Source: an uncultured Pelagibacteraceae bacterium
Lineage (GTDB): Bacteria > Pseudomonadota > Alphaproteobacteria > Pelagibacterales > Pelagibacteraceae
NCBI GenBank assembly: GCA_902618205.1
Contig: CACMZL010000001.1
Span: 62,001-126,000, forward strand
Length of the DNA stretch: 64,000 nucleotides
Direction of reading: 5' to 3'
The notes below the pieces were generated by a model, which saw nothing but the letters and a program-made list of their open reading frames with translations, ran no database searches and was not told the DNA's origin. Both the position numbers and the translations under genes were made by a program. This document shows, one piece after another, positions 25,954-34,456 of this stretch (its first letter is position 1; every line of letters starts with the position of its first letter).

Positions 25954-26140
25954 AATTAAGAGGCAACTCTTAACTGACCATCTGGGGAAAAATCGAGAGA
26001 TTCAAGCCCAGAGGGCAGAAAACCACGCAGAGTAGCGCTAAAATTGCGGGGTGGAAGGCATGGCGGTAGCGCATACAACGACGTGCCAAAAAACTACTGA
26101 TCTTTGTACCTGAAAAGGTACAGAGATACAGGGTTTTTTT
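25954..26140 (+). ncRNA. Structured RNA candidate of unknown family
   Basis: From 25981 to 26100 I count 62 G/C in 120 bases, against roughly 30% nearby. Three hairpins end in GNRA tetraloops: TTAAGAG-GCAA-CTCTTAA (25956-25973), AATC-GAGA-GATT inside a TCTGGG/CCCAGA helix (25981-26012), and a 12 bp stem capped by GAAA (26100-26127). GCGCTA/TAGCGC (26035-26040, 26067-26072) closes another domain. A T7 run follows at 26134-26140. I could not match it to RNase P, SRP, 6S or tmRNA. The strand is chosen because the T-run follows the last hairpin. It could be an independent RNA or the leader of the next gene, whose ATG lies 6 nt after the T-run. Confidence 0.65.
26100..26140 (+). terminator. GAAA-capped hairpin plus T-run, possible terminator
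   Basis: ATCTTTGTACCT pairs with AGGTACAGAGAT (one G-U pair) around a GAAA loop, and TTTTTTT follows six bases later at 26134. The gap between stem and T-run is longer than in a textbook intrinsic terminator, so it may be only the last domain of the structured RNA. Confidence 0.45.
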
Positions 26141-26146
26141 CTTTAT

Positions 26147-26422
26147 ATGATTCTTAAAGGTACAAAATTTCAAATTAAAGTCTGGAAATACTTAAAAACA
26201 ATTAAAAAAGGTAGTGTTTTAACCTATTCTGACGTTGCAAAGGGTATTAAAAAGCCTAGAGCTGTTAGGGCTGTAGCTAATGCAATTGGAAAAAACCCAT
26301 ATGCTCCTAAAATACCTTGCCATAGAGTAATCAGGTCTGATGGATCTTTAGGAGGATATTCTGGAAAAGGTGGTATAAAAACCAAGAAAAAACTGCTCAA
26401 ATCCGAAGGAATTTTGCTCTAA
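26147..26422 (+). CDS. Methylated-DNA--cysteine methyltransferase C-terminal domain protein
   Basis: A 91 aa protein consisting only of the DNA-binding/active-site domain of O6-alkylguanine-DNA alkyltransferases. The acceptor cysteine is present in KIPCHRVIRSDGSLGGYSG, so it is not an alkyltransferase-like protein with Trp at that site. The helix-turn-helix with the Arg finger is in KPRAVRAVANAIGKNP. The N-terminal RNase H-like domain is absent; short forms exist in other bacteria. The start codon lies 6 nt after a T-run that ends the structured RNA, so its expression may depend on read-through. Confidence 0.87.
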   Translation: MILKGTKFQIKVWKYLKTIKKGSVLTYSDVAKGIKKPRAVRAVANAIGKNPYAPKIPCHRVIRSDGSLGGYSGKGGIKTKKKLLKSEGILL

Positions 26423-26952
26423 AAGCTAGAAATACCAACGTTTTTTTTAAATTTAACAACATTTAGTACTACAATTTTAAATTCCCCTATTGGTTGCAGC
26501 TTATAAATTGAAATCTCTAAATTAGCCCTATATTTGGGGCATTAAACGCTATATTCATAAATTGCATTACTTAGGCAATTATTAAGAAAAAAATTATTTT
26601 TTTTTATATTTATAGCAATTAATATTAAGAATTTTCCATATCAAATTAAAACTAATTTTTATTATCAATAGATTTATTTTAAAATTTCTTCAAAATAGAT
26701 GATTTTATTGAATTATTGTCCCCTATCTTATAATCCAATTTTATTGTCTATTTTTTAATTTAAATAACTGCATATTTATTGATAATTTTTAATTTACTGC
26801 TTTTATTTAATTTAAAATTTTATGATTTTACTCCATTCTTTCTGTATTTTATATAAATATATTTGTGGTTAAGATATTTAATAAAATAATGTAATTACAG
26901 TAGTTTACACATGTTAATTAAAGTATTATATTAATATATAGTACATATATAT
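26423..26952. other. 530 bp AT-rich stretch without recognisable genes
   Basis: No ORF of useful length, no tRNA and no strong hairpin series was found. A short GCCC-TATATTT-GGGGC hairpin lies near 26526, and the 3' end (26930-26950) is a run of TA steps. The size is unusual for this otherwise compact window. It separates the alkyltransferase gene from the end of the minus-strand hom operon, so part of it may be 3' untranslated sequence. Confidence 0.5.
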
Positions 26953-27801
26953 TTACTTGTATTTATGATAATATTCCCTTTTAAAAACATATAAACCTGA
27001 CGAAACAATTATGAAAAGTCCAATAAAAGTATATTTATCAGGAAAGTCCGAAAACACATAGTACCCTAAAATAAGGTTAGTAATTATCTCGAAATAACCA
27101 AATGGTGCTAGTTTTGAAGCATCAGCGTAACGAAGAGATAAAATGATTAATATATGGCCTAAACAGGCAAATATACCCATCAGAGCCATCCAAGACCATT
27201 GAATTGGAGTAGGATTAATCCAAACAATTGGAACAAAAAAAGATGCGATAATGGCCCCTACTACGCCCGTAATCAGCAATGTGAGCAAAGGACTATCTGT
27301 TAAATGTAATTTTCGAGTTATTATTAGATAAAAACCGTAAAAACAGCCTGTTCCAACTGCTGCTAAACTAGCAAGATTAATCTCTATAATTCCAGGTCTT
27401 ATGACAACTAAAATACCAAAAAAACCGACTAATACAGCAGTCCACCGTCTATATCCGACTTTTTCTTTGAGTAAAAATGGAGAAAGAGCAGTTGTAACCA
27501 ATGGAGCAACGAATGCCAATGTTAACGCTTTTGCCATTGAGATTACAGAAATGGAGTAAAAAAAACATATATTTGCAAAAAATAAAGACAAACCTCTAAT
27601 TATTTGTAATTTTATATTTTGAGAAAACTTCAATTGTTTCCTAAAAAATAAAAACATAAAAAAAATTGTGAATACAACTGTAAAAAAATATCTAGCCCAC
27701 GTTATTTGAAAGAAAGATAAATCGGATGACAAATATTTTGCAATGGCATCCATAAAGGGCAAAACCATCCATGCGGATAAATTTAAAAATATTGCTTTCA
27801 T
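26953..27801 (-). CDS. EamA/DMT family transporter
   Basis: A 282 aa protein with about ten membrane segments in two EamA repeats; FVAPLVTTALSPFLLKEKVGYRRW ends the first and FGYFEIITNLILGYYVFSDFP lies in the second. Substrate unknown; some relatives export amino acids such as threonine or homoserine. Being last in an apparent transcript behind hom and an AEC transporter makes amino-acid efflux a reasonable guess. It abuts the upstream gene without a gap. Confidence 0.85.
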   Translation of the reverse strand: MKAIFLNLSAWMVLPFMDAIAKYLSSDLSFFQITWARYFFTVVFTIFFMFLFFRKQLKFSQNIKLQIIRGLSLFFANICFFYSISVISMAKALTLAFVAPLVTTALSPFLLKEKVGYRRWTAVLVGFFGILVVIRPGIIEINLASLAAVGTGCFYGFYLIITRKLHLTDSPLLTLLITGVVGAIIASFFVPIVWINPTPIQWSWMALMGIFACLGHILIILSLRYADASKLAPFGYFEIITNLILGYYVFSDFPDKYTFIGLFIIVSSGLYVFKREYYHKYK

Positions 27802-28701
27802 TTAAGCAAAATATTTAAGGGCGATAAATACTGTAATTGGCACTGTAACCAACGACATTAAAGTAGAAACAACAATTGTGCTGGAAATATTATCTACATT
27901 TTTTTTTGGTGAATACATTGAAGCAACCAAATAACATAATATTGCACTAGGCATAGAGGATTGAATTAGCAAAACTCCAGCTGCAAAACCAGATAAATTA
28001 AAAAATATTATAATAAAAAAACCTACAATTGGACCAAGAATTACTCTACCAATTGATGTTATAATTGAGTCTCTCAAAGAAAATACTTTCATTTGGGTTA
28101 AAGCAATGCCTAAAGACATTAAAATCATTACAATCATTGCATAAGATAAAAGCATTGTTGTATTAATCACAAAAACTGGCATTTCTTTGCCATAGTATAA
28201 AAAGATAACGGTCAAAATAATTGTATAGAAGGAAGGACTTTTTGCGATTATTGAAAAATCAAATTTTCTTTTTGCAAGAAATATATTAGCAGTAAAATGT
28301 AAGAGTATTACCAAAGATGATATAGCTGCAGCTACACCCATACCCAATTTACCATAAGCAAAAAGACATATTGGTATACCCATATTACCTGTATTAGGTA
28401 AAAAAAAAGTAGGTAATTCTCTAATATAATCTTTTTTCATAAGAATTAAAAAAACAAGACCAATTAAAGCAAATGATGAAAGCAATATTAATGCGTAGAT
28501 AAAATATTCAGCAAATATATCAAATGTAACACCTGTAGAAGTAAGAGAAAAAATTACTAAAGCTGGAGTTCCAAAATTTCCAGCATAAGATGTTATAAAC
28601 GAAGTATCGAAATTTGGATTTTTTTTCCCTAATAAAAAACCAATTCCAACAATAAAAAATACAGGAAATAGAACTTCAAAGAGCTTTAAATAAAGTTCCA
28701 T
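27802..28701 (-). CDS. AEC family transporter (auxin efflux carrier type)
   Basis: A 299 aa protein with about ten membrane spans and the AEC features FLPNTGNMGIPICLFAYG in the first half and a long spanning C-terminus with LLIQSSMPSAILCYLVA. Bacterial members move malonate, malate or amino-acid-like organic anions. The gene is exactly adjacent to both hom (upstream) and the EamA gene (downstream), so it is probably in the same transcript. Confidence 0.87.
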   Translation of the reverse strand: MELYLKLFEVLFPVFFIVGIGFLLGKKNPNFDTSFITSYAGNFGTPALVIFSLTSTGVTFDIFAEYFIYALILLSSFALIGLVFLILMKKDYIRELPTFFLPNTGNMGIPICLFAYGKLGMGVAAAISSLVILLHFTANIFLAKRKFDFSIIAKSPSFYTIILTVIFLYYGKEMPVFVINTTMLLSYAMIVMILMSLGIALTQMKVFSLRDSIITSIGRVILGPIVGFFIIIFFNLSGFAAGVLLIQSSMPSAILCYLVASMYSPKKNVDNISSTIVVSTLMSLVTVPITVFIALKYFA

Positions 28702-30000
28702 TTAAAAAAGTCTTAATAATGTAGGGTTTTTAATGATATTTTTATTTGATTTAAAAGATTTAATACATTTCTGATAATCCTTTTCTAAGGATTTGTGAGT
28801 TATAATCACAATAGAAGCGGTTTTATTTTTATTATTTGGTATTTGTATTAATCTTTGAACAGAAATTTTATGTTTTGCAAATTTTTTAGTGATTTCAGAT
28901 AGTACACCCGGTTTATCTTTAACTTCAAGCCTAATATATAAAGCATTGGAATAATTATCCGAATTATAAATTGATGGAGATTTTCTTTTATTATCAGAAA
29001 TCCCAAAAGGGTATTTGATATTTCCACGTAAAATTGACAAAAGATCAGACATTAAAGCAGATGATGTTGGACCTGGTCCAGCACCTTCTCCTTGTAAAAC
29101 ACTCTCCCCTACTGGATTGCCTTCAATTATAACAGCATTCATAACACCATTTACATTTGCGATGTAAGTATTTTTTTTAATTAAACACGTATGAACTCTT
29201 TCAAATAATTTATTATTAACAATTTCTGTTATTCCCAATAATTTAATTTTATAATTTAATTGATTTGCAATTTCTAAATCTTTGTATTCTATATTTTCAA
29301 TGCCCTCCATTAAACATTTTGAATTTGAAACTTTATTATTAAATGCTAAAGCAGAAAGAATTTTAACTTTAGCTAAAGCATCGTAACCATTTAAATCTAA
29401 TTTTGGATTACCTGGTTCAGCATAACCTAATAGTTGAGCTTTTTTTAATACAGTTGAAAAGCCAGACTTAGTTTCTTCCATTTCAGATAATATATAATTA
29501 CAAGTGCCATTTAATATTCCATATACTTTGCTTATCTTATTAGTTGCTAACCCTTCTTTAATAGTTCTTAATACAGGGATTCCACCACCAACTGACGCTT
29601 CAAATTCTAAATTAACTTTATTTTTTTCAGCAAGTTTAGAAAGATTATTACCGTGTTTAGAAATTAATGCCTTATTAGGAGTTACAACATGAATTTTATT
29701 CTTAAGTGCAAATTCAACAATTTTTTTTGATATACCATCAGATTGACCAATGGCTTCAATTAAAATATCAATTTTATTATTTTTAAAAATTTTAAAGGGA
29801 TCTTTATAAAATATTTTCTTATTAATTCTAAATTTTCTTTTTTTATTAATGTTTTTAGCTGAAATTGCAGAAACAGAGATAATTTTTCCAGTTTTTTTTA
29901 GAATATCTTTTTTTTTTGTATTTAATTCATTATAGAGATAATTACCAATCTGCCCTAATCCAACAATTGCTATATTAAGCTTTTTAGTCATATCAATCAT
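28702..30000 (-). CDS. hom: Homoserine dehydrogenase
   Basis: Reduces aspartate semialdehyde to homoserine for threonine and methionine. NAD(P) motif GLGQIGNYL at the N-terminus; catalytic-domain motifs EASVGGGIPVL, GILNGTCNYIL, GYAEPGNPKLDLNGYDALAK and GEGAGPGPTSSALMSDLL; a C-terminal ACT domain (ALYIRLEVKDKPGVLSEITK) suggests feedback control by threonine. Two ATGs compete: 30000 overlaps the upstream lipoprotein gene by 8 nt, while 29991 (MTKKLNIAIVG) leaves a 1 nt gap and fits family N-termini better. Confidence 0.96.
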   Translation of the reverse strand: MIDMTKKLNIAIVGLGQIGNYLYNELNTKKKDILKKTGKIISVSAISAKNINKKRKFRINKKIFYKDPFKIFKNNKIDILIEAIGQSDGISKKIVEFALKNKIHVVTPNKALISKHGNNLSKLAEKNKVNLEFEASVGGGIPVLRTIKEGLATNKISKVYGILNGTCNYILSEMEETKSGFSTVLKKAQLLGYAEPGNPKLDLNGYDALAKVKILSALAFNNKVSNSKCLMEGIENIEYKDLEIANQLNYKIKLLGITEIVNNKLFERVHTCLIKKNTYIANVNGVMNAVIIEGNPVGESVLQGEGAGPGPTSSALMSDLLSILRGNIKYPFGISDNKRKSPSIYNSDNYSNALYIRLEVKDKPGVLSEITKKFAKHKISVQRLIQIPNNKNKTASIVIITHKSLEKDYQKCIKSFKSNKNIIKNPTLLRLF

Positions 30001-30196
30001 CTAAACTTGGAAAACTACTATTTTTTCCATAATTAATAATTTTATTTTTAAAATCCTCGAAAGAAATATTTTTATCAATATCTAAATTTGGTTTTTCAAC
30101 CATATCTTCATTTTTTTTCTTTAAAAAAGAACCAAATTTTTGGTTAGAACAATTATTTAAAAATAAAAAAATTAATAAAATTATCAGTATTTTCAT
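29993..30196 (-). CDS. Small lipoprotein
   Basis: 67 aa from the ATG at 30196; the track start one codon earlier is TTG. MKILIILLIFLFLNNCSNQ is a lipoprotein signal with Cys at the cleavage site, followed by a charged tail with no recognised domain. The ATG overlaps the argC stop (TGATG) by one base, so it is translated with argC. Small lipoproteins beside amino-acid genes (LptM/LysA-neighbour type) occur widely, but sequence similarity is too weak to name it. Confidence 0.75.
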   Translation of the reverse strand: MKILIILLIFLFLNNCSNQKFGSFLKKKNEDMVEKPNLDIDKNISFEDFKNKIINYGKNSSFPSLDD

Positions 30197-31218
30197 CAAT
30201 TTAATCCTTCGTCAGACTTATATCCAAATAAAATATTCATATTTTGAACAGCTTGTCCACTACCACCCTTAATCAAATTATCTATTGCTGACAATATAAT
30301 AATTTTATTCTTATATTTACTCTCACACACAGAAATATGACAGTTATTTGTGTTTATTACTTCATTAGTTCCTAAAAAAGTATTTGGTTTCAAAATTTTA
30401 ATGAATTTATTATTTTTGTAATATTTTTTTAGAAAAGAATAAATTTTTTCAAGAGAATCATTTCTTTTTAGATCTAAATACATAGTAGTTAATATTCCTC
30501 TAAACATTGGTGAAAGATGAGGTGTAAATTGAAATTTTACTTTTTTGCCAGTTTTTATTTTTAGTTCCTGATCAATTTCTGAATTGTGCCTGTGAAAGGC
30601 TAAACCATAAGCACTCAATGTCTCATTTAAAAATTTGTTGTTATATTTTTTATGAATATTTCTGCCTGCACCTGAGTAACCAGATTTTGAATCAATTATG
30701 ATATTGTTTGATTTAACAATATTTTTATTAATTAATGGTACTAAGGGTAATAAAATTGATGTTGGATAACAGCCTGGACAAGAAATTATTTTATATTTCT
30801 TAATACTTTTATTATTTAACTCAGGTAAAGAATAAATACTTTTTTTGATTAATTTAGGAGCATTGTGTTTGATTTTATACCATTTCAAATAATCACTGGC
30901 TGATTTAAGTCTAAAATCTGCCGCTAAGTCAATTAAAATATTTTTATTTTGTAAATTTTTTGAAATTTTTTGAGCCTCTCCATTAGGTAATGCGGTAAAT
31001 ATAACATCAACATTTTTTAACAACTCTTTATTAAATTTAACAATATTTGGTAGTTTATATTTATTAAAGTATTTATCATAAAAGCTAATTTTCTTACCTA
31101 CAGAGGTATCACCACAAAGATATTTAATTTTAACTCTTTTATGTTTAGTTAATAATTTGACCAATTGAATACCTATGTATCCAGTAGCTCCAGCAACTAA
31201 TGCATTAATCTTAGACAT
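30196..31218 (-). CDS. argC: N-acetyl-gamma-glutamyl-phosphate reductase
   Basis: NADPH-dependent reductase of arginine biosynthesis. GATGYIGIQLVKLL is the nucleotide-binding start; the active-site cysteine lies in ISCPGCYPTSILLPL; SGYSGAGRN and FTPHLSPMFRGILTT are also characteristic. The 340 aa length is normal for the long form. It follows rpsI by 33 nt, the order rplM-rpsI-argC being common in Alphaproteobacteria. Confidence 0.96.
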   Translation of the reverse strand: MSKINALVAGATGYIGIQLVKLLTKHKRVKIKYLCGDTSVGKKISFYDKYFNKYKLPNIVKFNKELLKNVDVIFTALPNGEAQKISKNLQNKNILIDLAADFRLKSASDYLKWYKIKHNAPKLIKKSIYSLPELNNKSIKKYKIISCPGCYPTSILLPLVPLINKNIVKSNNIIIDSKSGYSGAGRNIHKKYNNKFLNETLSAYGLAFHRHNSEIDQELKIKTGKKVKFQFTPHLSPMFRGILTTMYLDLKRNDSLEKIYSFLKKYYKNNKFIKILKPNTFLGTNEVINTNNCHISVCESKYKNKIIILSAIDNLIKGGSGQAVQNMNILFGYKSDEGLN

Positions 31219-31251
31219 ATTGTAATATAACAGTTGTTTAATAAAATGATA

Positions 31252-31683
31252 TTATCTTTTAGAGAATTGATAACTTCTTCTAGCTTTTGCACGACCAGGT
31301 TTTTTTCTCTCAACTGATCTAGAATCTCTCGTGGTAAGTTTTTCTTTTCTAAGTGTTGGTTTCAGATTTTCATCAAATTGTAATAGTGCTCTTGATATAC
31401 CATGTACTAATGCTCCTGCTTGACCTGTGTGTCCACCACCAACAACTTGGGATCTAACATCGTATTCTGTAGATTGATTGATAATTTCAAAAGGTCTTAG
31501 TATTTGCATTTTATGTGTAGCTCTAGTGAAATAATCATCTAGATTTTTACCGTTAACGTAAATTTTACCAGTCCCCTTTTTTAACCAAACTTTTGCAATT
31601 GAAGTTTTTCTTCTACCTGTTGCATATTTTGCATCTTTAAAATCTAATTTTAATTTTGAAGATGTTGATTGATTTATTTCCAT
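31252..31683 (-). CDS. rpsI: 30S ribosomal protein S9
   Basis: ATGRRKTSIAKVWLKKGTGK at the N-terminal part, GGGHTGQAGALVHGISRALL in the middle and the invariant C-terminal RRSYQFSKR that reaches the ribosomal P site. 143 aa. One nucleotide separates it from rplM upstream, the standard pairing. Confidence 0.97.
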   Translation of the reverse strand: MEINQSTSSKLKLDFKDAKYATGRRKTSIAKVWLKKGTGKIYVNGKNLDDYFTRATHKMQILRPFEIINQSTEYDVRSQVVGGGHTGQAGALVHGISRALLQFDENLKPTLRKEKLTTRDSRSVERKKPGRAKARRSYQFSKR

Positions 31684-31684
31684 T

Positions 31685-32143
31685 TTAATTTCTTGCTATA
31701 TTTTTTGAATTAAGTTTTCCAATCTCAATTACTTCAGGGTTTTGTGCTGAGTGAGGATGATCCGATCCTGAATAAACTTTAAGTTTAGTTAATTGTTTTT
31801 TAGCTAAAGGACCGCCAGGTAACATTCTTTTTACTGCCATTTTTAAAACTTCACCTGGTTTTGCAGATTGTAATATTTCAGGTGTTGTTTCTTTAATTCC
31901 ACCAGGGTGACCTGTGTGTCTGTAATATTTTTTGTTTGAAAACTTATTTCCTGTAAATTTTAATTGATCTACGTTTTTAACAACAACAAAATCTCCACTA
32001 TCCATATGAGGAGTAAATGTTGCTTTATTTTTTCCTCTAAGAATTTTTGATACAACAGTTGCTAGTCTTCCAACTACAGCTCCAGTTGCGTCAATTTCAA
32101 ACCATTTGCTATTTAGGTCGTCTTTTTTAAGAAATTTAGTCAT
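31685..32143 (-). CDS. rplM: 50S ribosomal protein L13
   Basis: GAVVGRLATVVSKILRGKNK, KYYRHTGHPGGIKE and VKRMLPGGPLAKKQL are L13 signatures. The track start at 32182 adds 13 residues not seen in the family; the internal ATG at 32143 (MTKFLKKDDLN) gives the usual 152 aa. It is the first gene of a minus-strand transcript with rpsI and is divergent from metY. Confidence 0.95.
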   Translation of the reverse strand: MTKFLKKDDLNSKWFEIDATGAVVGRLATVVSKILRGKNKATFTPHMDSGDFVVVKNVDQLKFTGNKFSNKKYYRHTGHPGGIKETTPEILQSAKPGEVLKMAVKRMLPGGPLAKKQLTKLKVYSGSDHPHSAQNPEVIEIGKLNSKNIARN

Positions 32144-32250
32144 AATTGCGGGATTAATACTTATAAATCGATATATTGTCAAACGATATACAGTGAGAAC
32201 TTAAGTCATTTTTAATAGTTTTAACTAATAAATAAGCTATAAATAAGCGA

Positions 32251-32290
32251 TAATATTTGTTTATAATAAAATCTTAAAAATTTAAACAGG
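32251..32290 (+). promoter_or_regulatory. SAM-V/SAM-II-like pseudoknot leader of metY
   Basis: An H-type pseudoknot can be drawn: GATAATAT (32251-32258) pairs with ATAAAATC (32268-32275) around two A-A mismatches, and the loop TTTGTTTA (32258-32265) pairs with TAAACAGG (32283-32290), with two G-U pairs. The second helix covers part of the AGGAG ribosome-binding site 7-12 nt before the ATG. SAM-V riboswitches of this type are known upstream of metY in marine SAR11 bacteria; they shut translation when S-adenosylmethionine is bound. Class assignment is by context and shape, not by a covariance-model search. Confidence 0.6.
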
Positions 32291-32299
32291 AGAAACTAA

Positions 32300-33628
32300 A
32301 TGTCAGACAAAAAAGGAATGGATCCTAAAACATATAAATTCGATACCCTTAGTTTACACGCAGGCTATCAGCCTCATAAAAATGCTGGTTCAAGACAAGT
32401 ACCAATATACCAAACAACTTCATATCTATTTGATGATGTAGATCATGCGGCAGCATTATTTAATTTAGAAAGAGGTGGACACATTTATAGTAGGATATCA
32501 AATCCAACAGTTGCAGTTTTAGAAGAAAGAGTTGCTTCATTAGAGGGAGGAACAGCTGCACTTGCTACTTCGTCTGGCATGAGTGCGATATTTCTTGCAG
32601 TAATGACACTTTGCGAAGCAGGAGATCATTTAGTTGTATCATCCCAGCTTTATGGTGGAACTGTAAATCTATTTAGACTAACGCTTCCAAAATTTGGTAT
32701 CAAAACAACTTTTGTAAAACCAAGAGATACAGAAGGATTTAAAAAAGCAATTCAAAAAAACACAAAAGGTATTTTTGGAGAACTTGTTGGTAATCCAGGT
32801 AACGAAATAATGAATATGCCTGAGATCGCTAAAATAGCTCACGACGCGGGTATTCCTTTAATGGTAGATGCAACTTATCAAACACCTTATTTATGTAAAC
32901 CTATAGAGCACGGTGCTGATATTGTCGTTCATTCACTCACTAAATGGATGGCTGGTCATGGATCTTCAATGGCTGGTATAATTGTTGAGGGTGGTAAGTT
33001 TGATTGGATGCAAAATGATAAATTCCCAACAATGACACAACCATATGAAGGTTATCATGGATTATCTTTTGCAGAAGAATTTGGACCAACAGCATTTACG
33101 ATGAAAGCAAGAGCAGAAGGAATGAGAGATTTTGGACCTTGTCTAAGTCCTCAGAATGCATGGAATGTATTACAAGGTATCGAGACACTTTCTGTCAGAA
33201 TGAAAAAGCATTGTGAGAATGCTGAAAAAATGGTCGAGTATTTATTAGGTCACGAAAGTGTTGCTTGGGTTTCTCACCCTAGTGTACCAGATCATCCAGA
33301 TCATGATTTAGCAAGCAAATTATTACCAAATGGCAAAGGATCAATGATAGCATTTGGTATTAAAGGAGGAAAGGCTGCAGGTGAAGCATTTATTAATAAC
33401 GTTAAACTTGCATCTCATTTAGCAAATGTTGGAGATACACGTACATTGGTAATTCATCCAGCATCAGCTACACATTCTCAAATGGACGAAGCTACACTAA
33501 AATTTGCGGGATTATCCCATGATATGATCAGATTATCAGTTGGTATAGAAGATATAGATGATATTAAAAACGACTTTGAAAATGGATTTAGAGCTGCTAG
33601 GAAACCTAGGCTCGTATCCAATCAATGA
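32300..33628 (+). CDS. metY: O-acetylhomoserine (thiol)-lyase
   Basis: PLP enzyme that makes homocysteine (or methionine with methanethiol) from an O-acylhomoserine. 442 aa. The start has DTLSLHAGYQPHKNAGSR; YSRISNPTVAVLEERVASLE is the subunit-interface motif; the PLP lysine is Lys215 in VHSLTKWMAGHG. Homoserine for the pathway can come from hom in the same window. The leader carries a SAM-riboswitch-like pseudoknot, which fits feedback by S-adenosylmethionine. The next gene starts within its stop codon. Confidence 0.96.
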   Translation: MSDKKGMDPKTYKFDTLSLHAGYQPHKNAGSRQVPIYQTTSYLFDDVDHAAALFNLERGGHIYSRISNPTVAVLEERVASLEGGTAALATSSGMSAIFLAVMTLCEAGDHLVVSSQLYGGTVNLFRLTLPKFGIKTTFVKPRDTEGFKKAIQKNTKGIFGELVGNPGNEIMNMPEIAKIAHDAGIPLMVDATYQTPYLCKPIEHGADIVVHSLTKWMAGHGSSMAGIIVEGGKFDWMQNDKFPTMTQPYEGYHGLSFAEEFGPTAFTMKARAEGMRDFGPCLSPQNAWNVLQGIETLSVRMKKHCENAEKMVEYLLGHESVAWVSHPSVPDHPDHDLASKLLPNGKGSMIAFGIKGGKAAGEAFINNVKLASHLANVGDTRTLVIHPASATHSQMDEATLKFAGLSHDMIRLSVGIEDIDDIKNDFENGFRAARKPRLVSNQ

Positions 33629-34437
33629 AGTTTCAAGTAAATAATAACGAAGTTTATGCTTCTACGGGAGGCAGACCTTTTGATAAAGATAAGCCATTAA
33701 TAATATTTGTCCATGGTAGTGGACTAACTCATATGACATGGGTTTTGCAAACAAGATATTTTGCATTCCATGGATATAGTGTTTTAGCTTTAGATATGCC
33801 AGGTCATGGATTATCAGGTGGCGAAAGTTTAAAATCAATTGAGGATATGGCTGATTGGGTCAGCGATGTTATTGATGCAGTTGGATATAAAGAAGCTTCG
33901 TTAGTTGGTCATTCTCAGGGTTGTTTGGTTACTGTAGAGTGTACAGCGAGAAATCCTGATAAAATAAAAACTTTAAGTTTAATGGGTGGAGCTGGTGCAA
34001 TTCCGATGAATCCTGAATTATTATCTTTAGCTGAAAATAATGATCCTAAGGCCGTTGAACTAATGATGGACTGGGCACATGGGCCAGCTGGCCATTTTGG
34101 CGGTCATCCTGTACCGGGATTATATCATATTAATACTGGTTCAATGTTAGCTAAAACTAGAACAATAAAAAATACCCTCGGTGTAGATTTTAGAGCATGT
34201 GATAATTATAAAAATGGTTTTGAAGCTGCAAAACAAATTAAGATACCTACCCTTTCTATACTTGCCACTGACGATAAAATGTGTCCAGTAAAAGAAGGTA
34301 AAAAACTAGCTAATTTAATCGAAGGAAGTCAAATAGATATAATAGATAATTGCGGACATATGATGTTATTAGAGGAAGCAGATCGAGTATTAAATGTTTT
34401 GAAAAAATTCATAACAACAAATTATCCAGCAAATTAG
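33625..34437 (+). CDS. Alpha/beta hydrolase in the metY transcript
   Basis: A 270 aa alpha/beta-fold hydrolase. FVHGSGLTHMTWVLQ holds the oxyanion region, the nucleophile elbow is GHSQGC, the acid is probably in LATDDKMCP, and the His in IDNCGHMMLLEE. It overlaps metY by 4 nt (ATGA type), so it is translated with it. The substrate is unknown. MetX acyltransferases share this fold but have a different elbow and a lid domain, so this is more likely an esterase or lyase-type accessory enzyme. Confidence 0.82.
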   Translation: MKFQVNNNEVYASTGGRPFDKDKPLIIFVHGSGLTHMTWVLQTRYFAFHGYSVLALDMPGHGLSGGESLKSIEDMADWVSDVIDAVGYKEASLVGHSQGCLVTVECTARNPDKIKTLSLMGGAGAIPMNPELLSLAENNDPKAVELMMDWAHGPAGHFGGHPVPGLYHINTGSMLAKTRTIKNTLGVDFRACDNYKNGFEAAKQIKIPTLSILATDDKMCPVKEGKKLANLIEGSQIDIIDNCGHMMLLEEADRVLNVLKKFITTNYPAN

Positions 34438-34456
34438 TAATTGCAAATTTGTATTT

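Noticed and set aside
26041-26050. AATTGCGGG resembling a group I intron P element
   Set aside because: The matching Q, R and S elements and flanking exons are not present; one nine-base match is not enough.
25954-26140. Identification as RNase P RNA, SRP RNA, 6S RNA or permuted tmRNA
   Set aside because: The GAGGAAAGTCC-type core of RNase P, the GGAAGG-AGCAG loop of SRP RNA, the long hairpin with central bubble of 6S, and a CCA end plus tag reading frame for tmRNA were all looked for and not found.
25970-26173. Minus-strand 67 aa ORF
   Set aside because: It runs through the structured RNA candidate, has unusual composition for this genome, no family features, and is best explained as an open frame in GC-richer DNA.
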